DNA of 5,515 nt, taken from positions 1 to 5,515 of the forward strand of contig NZ_CALGYW010000144.1 in the NCBI RefSeq assembly GCF_937934665.1, read 5' to 3'. This document shows positions 1 to 5,515 of this stretch, one piece after another. Source of the DNA: an uncultured Anaerococcus sp. GTDB lineage: Bacteria; Bacillota; Clostridia; Tissierellales; Peptoniphilaceae. A program made the translations under genes and the position numbers. The notes below the pieces were generated by a model. The model worked only from the letters and a program-made list of their open reading frames with translations, made no database searches and was not told where the DNA came from. Within the stretch, counting starts at the first letter, position 1, and every line of letters starts with the position of its first letter.

Positions 1-115
1 TGACTTTTTCGCAAGTTAATCAAAGATGATAAATCTTAATATCTATTTAATTCTAGTAATTACGAGATTGGATTATTTGAAGAGATTTTGCTTAAAACTA
101 GCTAATAATTTTAAT
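1..115. other. Short gene-free stretch at the left edge
   Basis: No coding region can be supported here. All three plus-strand frames reach a stop within about 30 bases, so at most a few C-terminal codons of a gene lying to the left could be present, and nothing identifies them. On the minus strand this is the 3' flank of the aldolase-like gene. The only hairpin seen is a weak AT-rich 5-bp stem (23-27 with 33-37) without a clear U-tract, which is not convincing as a terminator. Confidence 0.5.
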
Positions 116-1129
116 CTATATTTCTTCTAAAAATCCCCTGACATCTTCTTCTGTGGTCCTAAAGGTTGTGACAAGTCTTGCTATTTTTTTGCCTTGTTTT
201 TCTCCGGTTATTTCAAATTTAGCTATCTTTTGCCATTTTTCTAAGTTTTCTTCATCTAAGAGGACAAAGACTTGGTTGGACTCGAAAGGATAGGCCAAGC
301 TGTAGCCTTTTTTAGTGATGCCTTCTGCCAATATTTTGGCCATTTGGTAGGCTTTTTTTGATCCCTTGAGGTAAAACTTTTTATCTTCGAAGACTTTTTC
401 CCACATGATGCCTGAGATAAAGCCTTTGGCGAGCATAGTGCCCTTTTGTTTGATGAGATTATTTAAATCTTTTTTTAGATCATCATTTACAACTACTAGG
501 GCTTCGCCGAATAAGAGGCCTGCCTTGGTGCCTCCTAGGTAGAAAATATCACATAAGTCTGTTAGGTCTTTTATTTCGTAGTCGCATTTTTCTGAGGCTA
601 GAGCTGCTGCCATTCTGGCTCCGTCTATAAAGAGGTAGAGATTATTTTCCTTGCAATAGGCGTAGATATCCTCAAGCTCTTTTTTCTTATAGAGGGTGCC
701 GACTTCGGTGGTATTTGATATGTAGACCTTTTTTGGAACTGTCATATATTCCGTGGTGAATTTTTGATGAAAATTTTCTATAGATTCTCTTGTCAATTTG
801 CCGTCTTCTGTGTCGATTAGTTCAATTTTAAGGCCAGTCGCTTCTATAGAGCCTGCTTCGTGACCTTCGATATGGCCTGTTGTAGCTGAGAGGATGGAGT
901 CTTGCTGGCGCATGCCTGCTGCAGCTGCTACTATATTTGCTCCTGTACCTCCTGGTAGGAAGTAGATGTCTACGTTTTCATTTCCTAGGGCTTTTTTTAT
1001 TAAGTTTCTGGCGTTTTTGCTGTGGGAGTCTGTCCCATAGCCTGGGTTTTTCTCGTCTAGGGATGATTTTAGGGCTTCTAGGATTTCTGGATAAGCTATT
1101 GAGTTATAATCATTTACAAAAAAATACAT
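116..1129 (-). CDS. Threonine aldolase family protein (low-specificity L-threonine aldolase-like, PLP-dependent beta-eliminating lyase fold)
   Basis: This 337-residue cytosolic enzyme has the fold-type I PLP layout of the beta-eliminating lyase/threonine aldolase family. Members cleave L-threonine or L-allo-threonine to glycine and acetaldehyde. Visible motifs, in order, are NDYNS (6-10), where the family begins; GYGTDSHSKNA (30-40), an active-site loop; FLPGGTGAN (57-65), which binds the PLP phosphate; HIEGHEAGSIE (86-96), which supplies the ring-stacking His; FIDGAR (167-172), with Asp169 for the pyridine nitrogen; and YLGGTK (197-202), with Lys202 as the probable Schiff-base lysine. Arg324 (TTFRTT) is a plausible substrate-carboxylate binder. 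The open frame continues upstream to 1264, but the start at 1129 is preferred: AGGAAGG lies 4 bases upstream, family homology begins there, and a promoter sits inside the extension. The gene diverges from feoA. The fold is secure. The substrate is inferred, and a related amino acid lyase or aldolase is possible. Confidence 0.86.
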   Translation of the reverse strand: MYFFVNDYNSIAYPEILEALKSSLDEKNPGYGTDSHSKNARNLIKKALGNENVDIYFLPGGTGANIVAAAAGMRQQDSILSATTGHIEGHEAGSIEATGLKIELIDTEDGKLTRESIENFHQKFTTEYMTVPKKVYISNTTEVGTLYKKKELEDIYAYCKENNLYLFIDGARMAAALASEKCDYEIKDLTDLCDIFYLGGTKAGLLFGEALVVVNDDLKKDLNNLIKQKGTMLAKGFISGIMWEKVFEDKKFYLKGSKKAYQMAKILAEGITKKGYSLAYPFESNQVFVLLDEENLEKWQKIAKFEITGEKQGKKIARLVTTFRTTEEDVRGFLEEI

Positions 1130-1133
1130 ATTA

Positions 1134-1140
1134 CCTTCCT
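1134..1140 (-). promoter_or_regulatory. Ribosome binding site that fixes the aldolase start
   Basis: Read on the minus strand, AGGAAGG stands 4 bases before the ATG at 1129-1127. The far upstream ATG at 1264 has no comparable purine run at the right distance. This decides between a 337- and a 382-residue product in favour of the shorter one. Confidence 0.8.
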
Positions 1141-1160
1141 TTTTTGGTTTTTCTACTAAT

Positions 1161-1169
1161 ATTATATCA
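1161..1169 (-). promoter_or_regulatory. Extended -10 promoter of the aldolase-like gene
   Basis: The minus strand reads TGATATAAT, a perfect TATAAT with the TGn extension. No good -35 is visible 16-18 bases upstream, as is common for extended -10 promoters. Transcription would start near 1154 and leave a leader of about 25 bases containing the ribosome binding site. The call rests on pattern alone. Confidence 0.55.
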
Positions 1170-1248
1170 AATATTGGCTTAAAAGCTAGAATGGTTTTAT
1201 TATAGAACGATTTCCCTCGGTGGGTGAATAAAGATTGATAAAATATAA

Positions 1249-1286
1249 CAATAATTAATATCAAATAGTATTGATATTCATTATCG
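1249..1286 (+). promoter_or_regulatory. Double Fur box (iron-responsive operator) upstream of feoA
   Basis: Bases 1267-1285 match the classical 19-bp Fur box at 15 of 19 positions. In the 7-1-7 description, 1272-1286 (TGATATTCATTATCG) matches 12 of the 14 defined positions. A mirror copy at 1249-1263 (CAATAATTAATATCA) matches 11 of 14. Together they form an inverted repeat: arms 1251-1264 and 1271-1284 pair at 13 of 14 positions around a 6-base spacer. The right box covers the -35 element of the feo promoter, so holo-Fur would block RNA polymerase when iron is sufficient. Fur control of feo is established in many bacteria; the assignment here comes from sequence and position only. Confidence 0.78.
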
Positions 1287-1299
1287 AGTGTGTTATATT
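1271..1299 (+). promoter_or_regulatory. Sigma-A promoter of the feo operon
   Basis: TTGATA (1271-1276) and TATATT (1294-1299) are separated by exactly 17 bases, and the -10 is preceded by TGT (1291-1293), giving an extended -10. Each hexamer differs from consensus at one position. Transcription would begin near 1305-1307, leaving a leader of about 72 bases before feoA. The -35 lies inside the predicted Fur operator. Confidence 0.72.
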
Positions 1300-1366
1300 A
1301 ATAGTAAGTTGAGAGTTAATATAAATAAATTTTAGTCTACGGGATATTTCTTGTAGGTTTTAAATA

Positions 1367-1373
1367 GAGGAGG
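1367..1373 (+). promoter_or_regulatory. Ribosome binding site of feoA
   Basis: GAGGAGG stands 4 bases before the feoA ATG at 1378. It is close to the full anti-Shine-Dalgarno complement, which implies strong initiation for the first gene of the operon. Confidence 0.8.
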
Positions 1374-1377
1374 ACAT

Positions 1378-1605
1378 ATGACATATTTATCAGACGCACC
1401 TGTCGGTAGCCATGTCAAGGTTAGTAAGGTCCTTGGTACAGGTCCTGTCAAAAGAAGGATTATGGATATGGGCATTACTAAGAATACAGATATTTACATA
1501 AGGAAGCTTGCACCGCTTGGAGACCCTATCCAGATAAATCTAAGGGGTTACGAGCTTACTATTAGAAAAGATGACGCAAAAAATATTTTGGTGGAGGGCC
1601 TATGA
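1378..1605 (+). CDS. feoA: Ferrous iron transport protein FeoA
   Basis: FeoA is a small cytosolic SH3-like protein that works with the FeoB permease in Fe2+ uptake; how it does so (regulating GTP hydrolysis or assisting assembly) is unsettled. The product is 75 residues, typical of stand-alone FeoA. The family core is plain: an N-terminal strand region (VGSHVKVSKV, 9-18), the conserved turn and helix GPVKRRIMDMGI (22-33), then APLGDPIQINLRGYELTIRKDDA (45-67), holding the LGDP turn and RGYELTIRK strand typical of FeoA. The ATG is fixed by GAGGAGG 4 bases upstream. It is the first gene of the operon, and its TGA overlaps the feoB ATG in an ATGA, so the two are probably translationally coupled. 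The upstream operator predicts expression under iron limitation. Confidence 0.96.
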   Translation: MTYLSDAPVGSHVKVSKVLGTGPVKRRIMDMGITKNTDIYIRKLAPLGDPIQINLRGYELTIRKDDAKNILVEGL

Positions 1606-3749
1606 CTTTAAAAGTAGCTTTAGCAGGTAATCCCAATTCCGGAAAGACTACCCTTTTTAATGCCCTAACAGGTTCTGATCAAAGGGTTGGTAACTGGCCT
1701 GGGGTTACTGTAGATAAAAAAGAAGGTCTATTAAAAGGACACAAGGACATAGTTATCCAGGACCTTCCAGGTATATATTCCCTTTCTCCTTATACTATGG
1801 AGGAGGTTGTTTCTAGAAAATACCTCATAGATGAAAAACCAGATTTAATTATAAACTTGGTTGACGGATCTAACCTTATTAGAAATCTTTACCTAACAAG
1901 CCAGCTTGCTGAGCTTGATATACCTATGATTATCTCCCTTAATATGATGGATATAGTAAGGGAAAAGGGTGATGATATAAATATAGGGGCTATGGAAGAG
2001 ATTTTAAATGCAAGGGTTATTGAAACTGTAGCTAGTAAAGAAGAGGGGATTGAGCCTTTAATAGAAGAGGTCCTTAATAGTAGAAATCTAAAAAATATCC
2101 CAAATAAACTTGAGTTTGAAGATGATTTAGAAGATGCTATTTATCAGATAGAAAAGATAATCAAGTCTGACCTTAAGGATGGGCATGCGAGATATTATGC
2201 AATCAAGGTTTTTGAAGAAGATTCTATTTGCCTTGATTACCTAAAACTTGCGGATGATAAATTAGCTAAAATTTCTAAAATCAGAAAAAATATGGAAGAA
2301 AAATACGACGATGAGGCAAGCGCCCTTATTATCGGTTCTAGGTATGATGAGCTTGAGAAAGTATCAGATAAAATGCTAGAATCTGCTGAGCCAAAACTTA
2401 GCATGACTGATAAGATTGATAGGGTGGTTACTTCCAAATTATTTGGTCTACCAATCTTTGCCCTAGTGATGTTTATGGTATTTTTCCTTGCAGTATTTAA
2501 ATACTCGCCAGGTACCATGGCAACAGAGGCAGTAAATGGATTTTTTGATGATAGCCTAATTCCAGGTACGGTAGACCTTATGGAAAAATTTGAAATCCAT
2601 CCAGTACTTGCAAGCCTTGTTAGTGATGGAGTTCTTGCTGGTGTGGGAGCAGTGCTCGGATTTTTACCACAGATGATGGTGCTTTTTGCCCTTCTTTCAA
2701 TACTAGAAGATATAGGTTATATGTCAAGGATAGCCTTTATCATGGATAGGCTTTTTAGGAAGTTTGGTCTTTCTGGTAAGTCCTTTATCCCAGCTATGGT
2801 TGCTACAGGTTGTGCAGTACCAGGTATCCAAGCATCTAGGACCATCGAAAACGAAAGGGATAGGAAGATAACCATAATGACTACTTCCTTTATGCCTTGT
2901 TCAGCAAAACTACCAGTTATTGCCCTTATTGTTGGGGCGTTTTTCCCAGAGAATAGGGTGCTTGTGACTTTTTCCTTTTATGTGATAGGGATCTTATCTA
3001 TTATTGTTTCTGGCCTTATCCTAAAGAAATTTAAGGAATTAGCCGATAGCCCATCACCATTTATCATGGAGCTTCCTCCATATCACGCACCTAGGCCAAA
3101 GTCAGTTTTGACTGATGTTTATAATAAGAGCAAGTCCTATGTTAAAAAAGCTGGGTCTATCATTCTTGTTTCAACAATTGTAATTTGGTTTTTACTAAAC
3201 TTTGACTTTAGGTTAAACCTTGTAGGAGAAGCTAGCGAAAACTCTATCCTTGCTAGGGTAGGTTCTGTTATAGCTGTAATCTTTAGGCCAACAGGTTTTG
3301 GCACCTGGCAGGCAACAGCAGCTACTATTACAGGTTTTGTAGCCAAGGAAAACCTAGTTGCTACTATGGGCATAGTTTTAGGTTTAGGAGGAGAGGTTAC
3401 TGAAGAATCACAAGCCCTTCTTACAGCCTTTAGTGGAGCCCTAGCAAGTCCTGTGGCAGGTTATTCCTTCCTCTTATTTAATATGCTATGTATGCCATGT
3501 TTTGCAGCAGTAGGAGCTATTAAAACTGAGATGGATGATAGTAGGTGGACAGCCTTAACTATTTGCTACCAAATGGGCTTTGCCTACCTAGTAAGCCTTA
3601 TTTTCTACCAACTAGGAAGTTTCTTCTTCTATGGAGAGTTTGACCTAGGTACTGTAGTAGGATTTATTGGCCTTGCCTTTTTCATCTATATGGTTGTTAG
3701 AAAACCCTATGCAGAGAAAAAACAGGCCTACGAAAAATGTTTAGCTTAA
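1602..3749 (+). CDS. feoB: Ferrous iron transport protein B (FeoB), GTPase-coupled Fe2+ permease
   Basis: This 715-residue inner-membrane transporter takes up Fe2+ under anoxic or reducing conditions. The N-terminal G domain is complete: G1 GNPNSGKT (9-16), G2 GVTV with Thr36, G3 DLPG (54-57), G4 NMMD (114-117) and G5 around VASKEEG (143-149). Asn12 aligns with the K+-coordinating Asn11 of Streptococcus thermophilus FeoB. A charged helical linker (about 165-265) matches the GDI-like region. The membrane part starts near 278 and carries both Gate motifs, GCAVPGI (403-409, Cys404) and MPCSAKLPV (431-439, Cys433). The FeoB signature TGFVAKENLVATMGI (577-591) and NMLCMPC (627-633) follow. A short charged tail ends the protein, and no FeoA or FeoC domain is fused to it. 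The start overlaps the feoA stop by 4 bp with GGAGGG just upstream. No frameshift or missing key residue is apparent. Confidence 0.98.
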   Translation: MTLKVALAGNPNSGKTTLFNALTGSDQRVGNWPGVTVDKKEGLLKGHKDIVIQDLPGIYSLSPYTMEEVVSRKYLIDEKPDLIINLVDGSNLIRNLYLTSQLAELDIPMIISLNMMDIVREKGDDINIGAMEEILNARVIETVASKEEGIEPLIEEVLNSRNLKNIPNKLEFEDDLEDAIYQIEKIIKSDLKDGHARYYAIKVFEEDSICLDYLKLADDKLAKISKIRKNMEEKYDDEASALIIGSRYDELEKVSDKMLESAEPKLSMTDKIDRVVTSKLFGLPIFALVMFMVFFLAVFKYSPGTMATEAVNGFFDDSLIPGTVDLMEKFEIHPVLASLVSDGVLAGVGAVLGFLPQMMVLFALLSILEDIGYMSRIAFIMDRLFRKFGLSGKSFIPAMVATGCAVPGIQASRTIENERDRKITIMTTSFMPCSAKLPVIALIVGAFFPENRVLVTFSFYVIGILSIIVSGLILKKFKELADSPSPFIMELPPYHAPRPKSVLTDVYNKSKSYVKKAGSIILVSTIVIWFLLNFDFRLNLVGEASENSILARVGSVIAVIFRPTGFGTWQATAATITGFVAKENLVATMGIVLGLGGEVTEESQALLTAFSGALASPVAGYSFLLFNMLCMPCFAAVGAIKTEMDDSRWTALTICYQMGFAYLVSLIFYQLGSFFFYGEFDLGTVVGFIGLAFFIYMVVRKPYAEKKQAYEKCLA

Positions 3750-3768
3750 CTTATAGAAAGGATAAAAA

Positions 3769-3915
3769 ATGAATTTAGCATCATGGATTTTATTAATAGC
3801 AATCCTTGCTCTTTGTTCCTTTATAGTATACAGAAGATTTTTGACAAAAAGTGAGGGAGGCTGCGCGGACTGCCCAGCCTGTGCAAGTAATAATAAGAAA
3901 TCTTGTTGTAGTTAA
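3769..3915 (+). CDS. FeoB-associated Cys-rich membrane protein (48 residues)
   Basis: This small protein has one hydrophobic N-terminal helix (about residues 4-21, with Cys16 inside it), then a basic stretch YRRFLTK (21-27). A Cys-rich tail follows, with GCADCPAC (31-38), a CxxCxxC motif, and a terminal CCS (46-48). This matches the FeoB-associated Cys-rich family (Pfam FeoB_associated, PF12669) found after feoB in Firmicutes. The positive-inside rule suggests an outside N-terminus and a cytosolic Cys tail. AAAGGA (3757-3762) lies 6 bases before the ATG, the gene begins 19 bases after the feoB stop, and the terminator follows it, so it is the third feo gene. Its role is unproven. It may hand on or sense Fe2+, or stabilise FeoB as FeoC does elsewhere. 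Its small size makes it easy for gene callers to miss. Confidence 0.88.
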   Translation: MNLASWILLIAILALCSFIVYRRFLTKSEGGCADCPACASNNKKSCCS

Positions 3916-3936
3916 TACGTAAAAATATATCCTCAT

Positions 3937-3962
3937 GGACCCCTTATCCAGGGTCCTTTTCT
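3937..3962 (+). terminator. Rho-independent terminator of the feo operon
   Basis: GGACCC (3937-3942) pairs perfectly with GGGTCC (3951-3956) across an 8-base loop, followed by TTTTCT. It starts 21 bases after the stop of the Cys-rich gene. The 6-bp GC-rich stem stands out in AT-rich surroundings. The U-tract is short, so termination may be incomplete and some read-through into the radical SAM gene is possible. Confidence 0.82.
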
Positions 3963-3988
3963 ATGTGGAATTTTAGAGATTTAAGAGG

Positions 3989-3994
3989 TATATT
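3989..3994 (+). promoter_or_regulatory. Possible -10 element of the radical SAM gene
   Basis: TATATT ends 6 bases before the ATG at 4001, so transcription would begin at or very near the start codon. No -35 hexamer and no TGn extension accompany it, so the support is weak. It is listed because this 38-base gap after the terminator must hold any independent promoter for the downstream pair. Confidence 0.25.
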
Positions 3995-4000
3995 TAGACT

Positions 4001-4927
4001 ATGGAGATAAATAAAAAACGCTATAGGGACTTTGGTTCCTATATGAAGAAAAGATTTAATAAAAAAATAATAAAACTTCCCCTAGATGGTGGCTTCACTT
4101 GTCCCAACAGGGACGGGAGTCTATCTTTTGAAGGATGTATTTTTTGCTCAGAGACAGGATCTGGTGAATGGACTTATGGGAAAAAATCTATAAGAGACCA
4201 AGTAGCCTACCAAAAAAGTCGCTTGAGAAAAAAGAATATGCCAACAGCCTACCTGGCCTATTTTCAAAACTTCACCAATACCTATGGTGATGTTTCAAGG
4301 CTTAGGGATCTCTACTATGAGGCTTTATCCTGTGAGGATGTGACAGGTCTTGCTATTGCCACTAGGGCAGATTGCCTATCAGATGAGGTCCTTGACCTTT
4401 TAGAAGAAATCAGCAAGGAATATTTTCTCCTAGTAGAGCTTGGCATGCAAAGTGTAAATGAAAAGACAATTGACCTTATAAATAGGGGCTATAGCCATGA
4501 GGTTTTTGACCAGGGGATAAGGAAGCTTCACGCAAGGGGTATACCTACCCTAGTCCATATGATTGTGGGCCTACCTTTTGAAGAAAGGGTGGACTTTGTG
4601 GACGATATAACCTATATTAATACTATAAGGCCTTGGGGGATAAAAATTCACAATCTCTATATAGAAAAACCAAGCAAGCTTTTTGATTATTACAAAGAAA
4701 ACAAGCTAAGCTATGGGATGGAAATGGAAGACTATGTGGAAATAGTAGTTGACCTTCTAAGGAGACTTAGGCCAGAGATTGTGATAAATAGGCTAACAGG
4801 GGATGGGATTGGTGAAAAAATAGCCCTCCCTGCTTGGGCTAAAAACAAGGCCAAGATCTTAACTAGTATTGATAAGATGATGAAAGATAAAAATTATAGA
4901 CAGGGGGATTTATGGAAAGAAGAATAG
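4001..4927 (+). CDS. Radical SAM protein, TIGR01212/YhcC family
   Basis: This 308-residue protein belongs to the YhcC/TIGR01212 radical SAM family. Its members bind a [4Fe-4S] cluster and S-adenosylmethionine; the substrate is not firmly known. The cluster cysteines are Cys34, Cys46 and Cys49, in the family's stretched C-x11-C-x2-C arrangement inside GFTCPNRDGS...GCIFC. Other hallmarks are RYRDFGSYMKKRF (7-19), YFQNFTNTY (87-95), IATRADCLSDEVLDLL (119-134), ELGMQSVNEKTIDLINRGY (146-164), VGLPFE (189-194), IKIHNLYIEK (214-223) and NRLTGDG (263-269). The start fits the family N-terminus, although the nearest ribosome-binding-like run, AAGAGG, lies 12 bases upstream. The gene follows the feo terminator and overlaps the next gene by 16 bp, so those two probably form an operon. 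No defect is visible. Confidence 0.93.
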   Translation: MEINKKRYRDFGSYMKKRFNKKIIKLPLDGGFTCPNRDGSLSFEGCIFCSETGSGEWTYGKKSIRDQVAYQKSRLRKKNMPTAYLAYFQNFTNTYGDVSRLRDLYYEALSCEDVTGLAIATRADCLSDEVLDLLEEISKEYFLLVELGMQSVNEKTIDLINRGYSHEVFDQGIRKLHARGIPTLVHMIVGLPFEERVDFVDDITYINTIRPWGIKIHNLYIEKPSKLFDYYKENKLSYGMEMEDYVEIVVDLLRRLRPEIVINRLTGDGIGEKIALPAWAKNKAKILTSIDKMMKDKNYRQGDLWKEE

Positions 4928-5515
4928 ATAAGAGATTTTTTACAAACTCACTTAGCGAAGATGGTACTTATACAGCCAAGGATAAGTCATTACTTTTGGT
5001 AGTAGATATCCAGCCAAAGCTAATGGATACTATGGACAAAGGCGATAGGACAATAAGAAATACAGTAGGCCTTATAAAAGCCTTTAAGAAATATGACATG
5101 GCAGTTTTAGCAACAGAACAATATCCAAAGGGACTTGGCAGATCTCATGAAGATATTTTGGCAGAAATTGATGAGGAAAAAATCTTTGCTAAGACAAGTT
5201 TTAATGCCCTAACAGCAGAAGTAGAGGACTTTATCAAGGAAAATAAAATTGAAAAAGTCTTTGTAACAGGAGCTGAGGGCCATATTTGCATCTACCAAAC
5301 TATAAGGAGTCTTCTTGACCTAGGCTTAGATGTATATTATGTGGATGATGCGATTTCTTCATATACTGACGAGCTTAAAAAAATTGCGAGAAAATCCCTA
5401 AGAGATATGGGAGCAGTCCTTATAAATACAGAGCTAATTCTCTTTGACCTAGCAGTAGACAGCAAGGATCCAAATTTTAAATTTGTATCAAAGCTAGTAA
5501 AAGAATTAAGAAAGT
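4912..5515 (+). CDS. Isochorismatase-family cysteine hydrolase (3' end cut by window edge)
   Basis: In this alpha/beta hydrolase family, an Asp-Lys-Cys triad hydrolyses ethers, amides or similar bonds; substrates vary widely and cannot be read from sequence. All 201 residues up to the edge are open. The triad is complete: Asp32 in LLLVVDIQPK, Lys94 in FAKTSFNAL and Cys126 in TGAEGHICIYQT. The stretch ATEQYPKGLG (67-76) and the G-x-E-x-H-x-C motif place it with the ISOC1/ISOC2-like (isochorismatase-domain-containing) group rather than with true isochorismatases of siderophore synthesis. The ATG overlaps the radical SAM gene by 16 bp and is preceded by AGGGGG (4902-4907), which supports co-translation. 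The usual C-terminal stretch (SKDPNFKFVSKLVKE, 184-198) is present and the next codon begins with T, so the stop probably lies just past the window. Confidence 0.92.
   Translation, partial: MERRIDKRFFTNSLSEDGTYTAKDKSLLLVVDIQPKLMDTMDKGDRTIRNTVGLIKAFKKYDMAVLATEQYPKGLGRSHEDILAEIDEEKIFAKTSFNALTAEVEDFIKENKIEKVFVTGAEGHICIYQTIRSLLDLGLDVYYVDDAISSYTDELKKIARKSLRDMGAVLINTELILFDLAVDSKDPNFKFVSKLVKELRK

Noticed and set aside
22..38. AAGAT/ATCTT hairpin as terminator of the aldolase-like gene or as an operator
   Set aside because: It is only five AT-rich pairs, without a clear U-tract on the minus strand, about 80 bases past the stop codon; expected by chance in this composition.
937..1182. Plus-strand 81-codon open frame rich in Leu and Phe
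   Set aside because: It lies antisense to the aldolase-like gene and its promoter, has no ribosome binding site or family resemblance, and its hydrophobicity follows from the opposite-strand codons.
1130..1264. A 45-codon N-terminal extension of the aldolase-like gene
   Set aside because: The extension does not resemble the family, lacks a ribosome binding site, and contains the gene's own promoter and the AGGAAGG site for the ATG at 1129.
2237..2518. Minus-strand 93-codon open frame
   Set aside because: It is antisense to the intact feoB linker region and has a Ser/Ile/Leu-rich composition without any motif.
3137..3373. Minus-strand 78-codon open frame
   Set aside because: It is antisense to conserved feoB membrane segments, with no start signal or recognisable domain.
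3903..3931. TTGTTG and TATATC with a 17-base spacer, as a promoter before the terminator hairpin
   Set aside because: Both hexamers are poor, the -35 lies inside the Cys-rich coding region, and transcription would run straight into the terminator.
4912..5515. Siderophore-type isochorismatase linked to iron uptake
   Set aside because: The proximity to feo is tempting, but the sequence resembles ISOC1/ISOC2-like hydrolases (TEQYPKGLG motif), lacks an aryl-carrier domain, has no other siderophore gene nearby, and is separated from feo by a terminator.

Overview
The window looks like chromosome from a low-GC Gram-positive anaerobe. It is AT-rich, uses AGA/AGG and A/T-ending codons, has strong purine-rich ribosome binding sites, and carries the clostridial form of the ferrous iron operon (feoA, feoB and a tiny Cys-rich membrane protein). 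A Tissierellia/Peptoniphilaceae member such as Anaerococcus would fit, but the genus is only an impression. I see no mobile element, CRISPR array, tRNA or rRNA.

Layout. Bases 1-115 hold no supported gene. A PLP-dependent threonine-aldolase-like enzyme lies on the minus strand (116-1129). A 248-bp divergent intergenic region (1130-1377) carries an extended -10 promoter for the aldolase. It also carries a well-formed sigma-A promoter for the iron operon, covered by a 34-bp imperfect palindrome that reads as two Fur boxes. The iron operon then runs on the plus strand: feoA (1378-1605), feoB overlapping it by 4 bp (1602-3749), and a 48-residue FeoB-associated Cys-rich membrane protein (3769-3915). 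A rho-independent terminator (3937-3962) closes it. A second plus-strand unit follows: a TIGR01212/YhcC-type radical SAM protein (4001-4927) and, overlapping it by 16 bp, an isochorismatase-family cysteine hydrolase (4912 to the window end, essentially complete).

How it works together. FeoB is the GTPase-gated inner-membrane Fe2+ permease, FeoA its small SH3-like cytosolic partner, and the Cys-rich peptide a poorly understood accessory that occupies the position FeoC has in enterobacteria. The palindrome over the -35 element predicts iron-dependent repression by a Fur-type regulator. The radical SAM/hydrolase pair is separated from feo by the terminator and is probably functionally unrelated, apart from needing iron for its [4Fe-4S] cluster. 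The region is mostly ordinary core metabolism. The items most worth checking are the double Fur operator, the Cys-rich peptide and the uncharacterised radical SAM/hydrolase pair.
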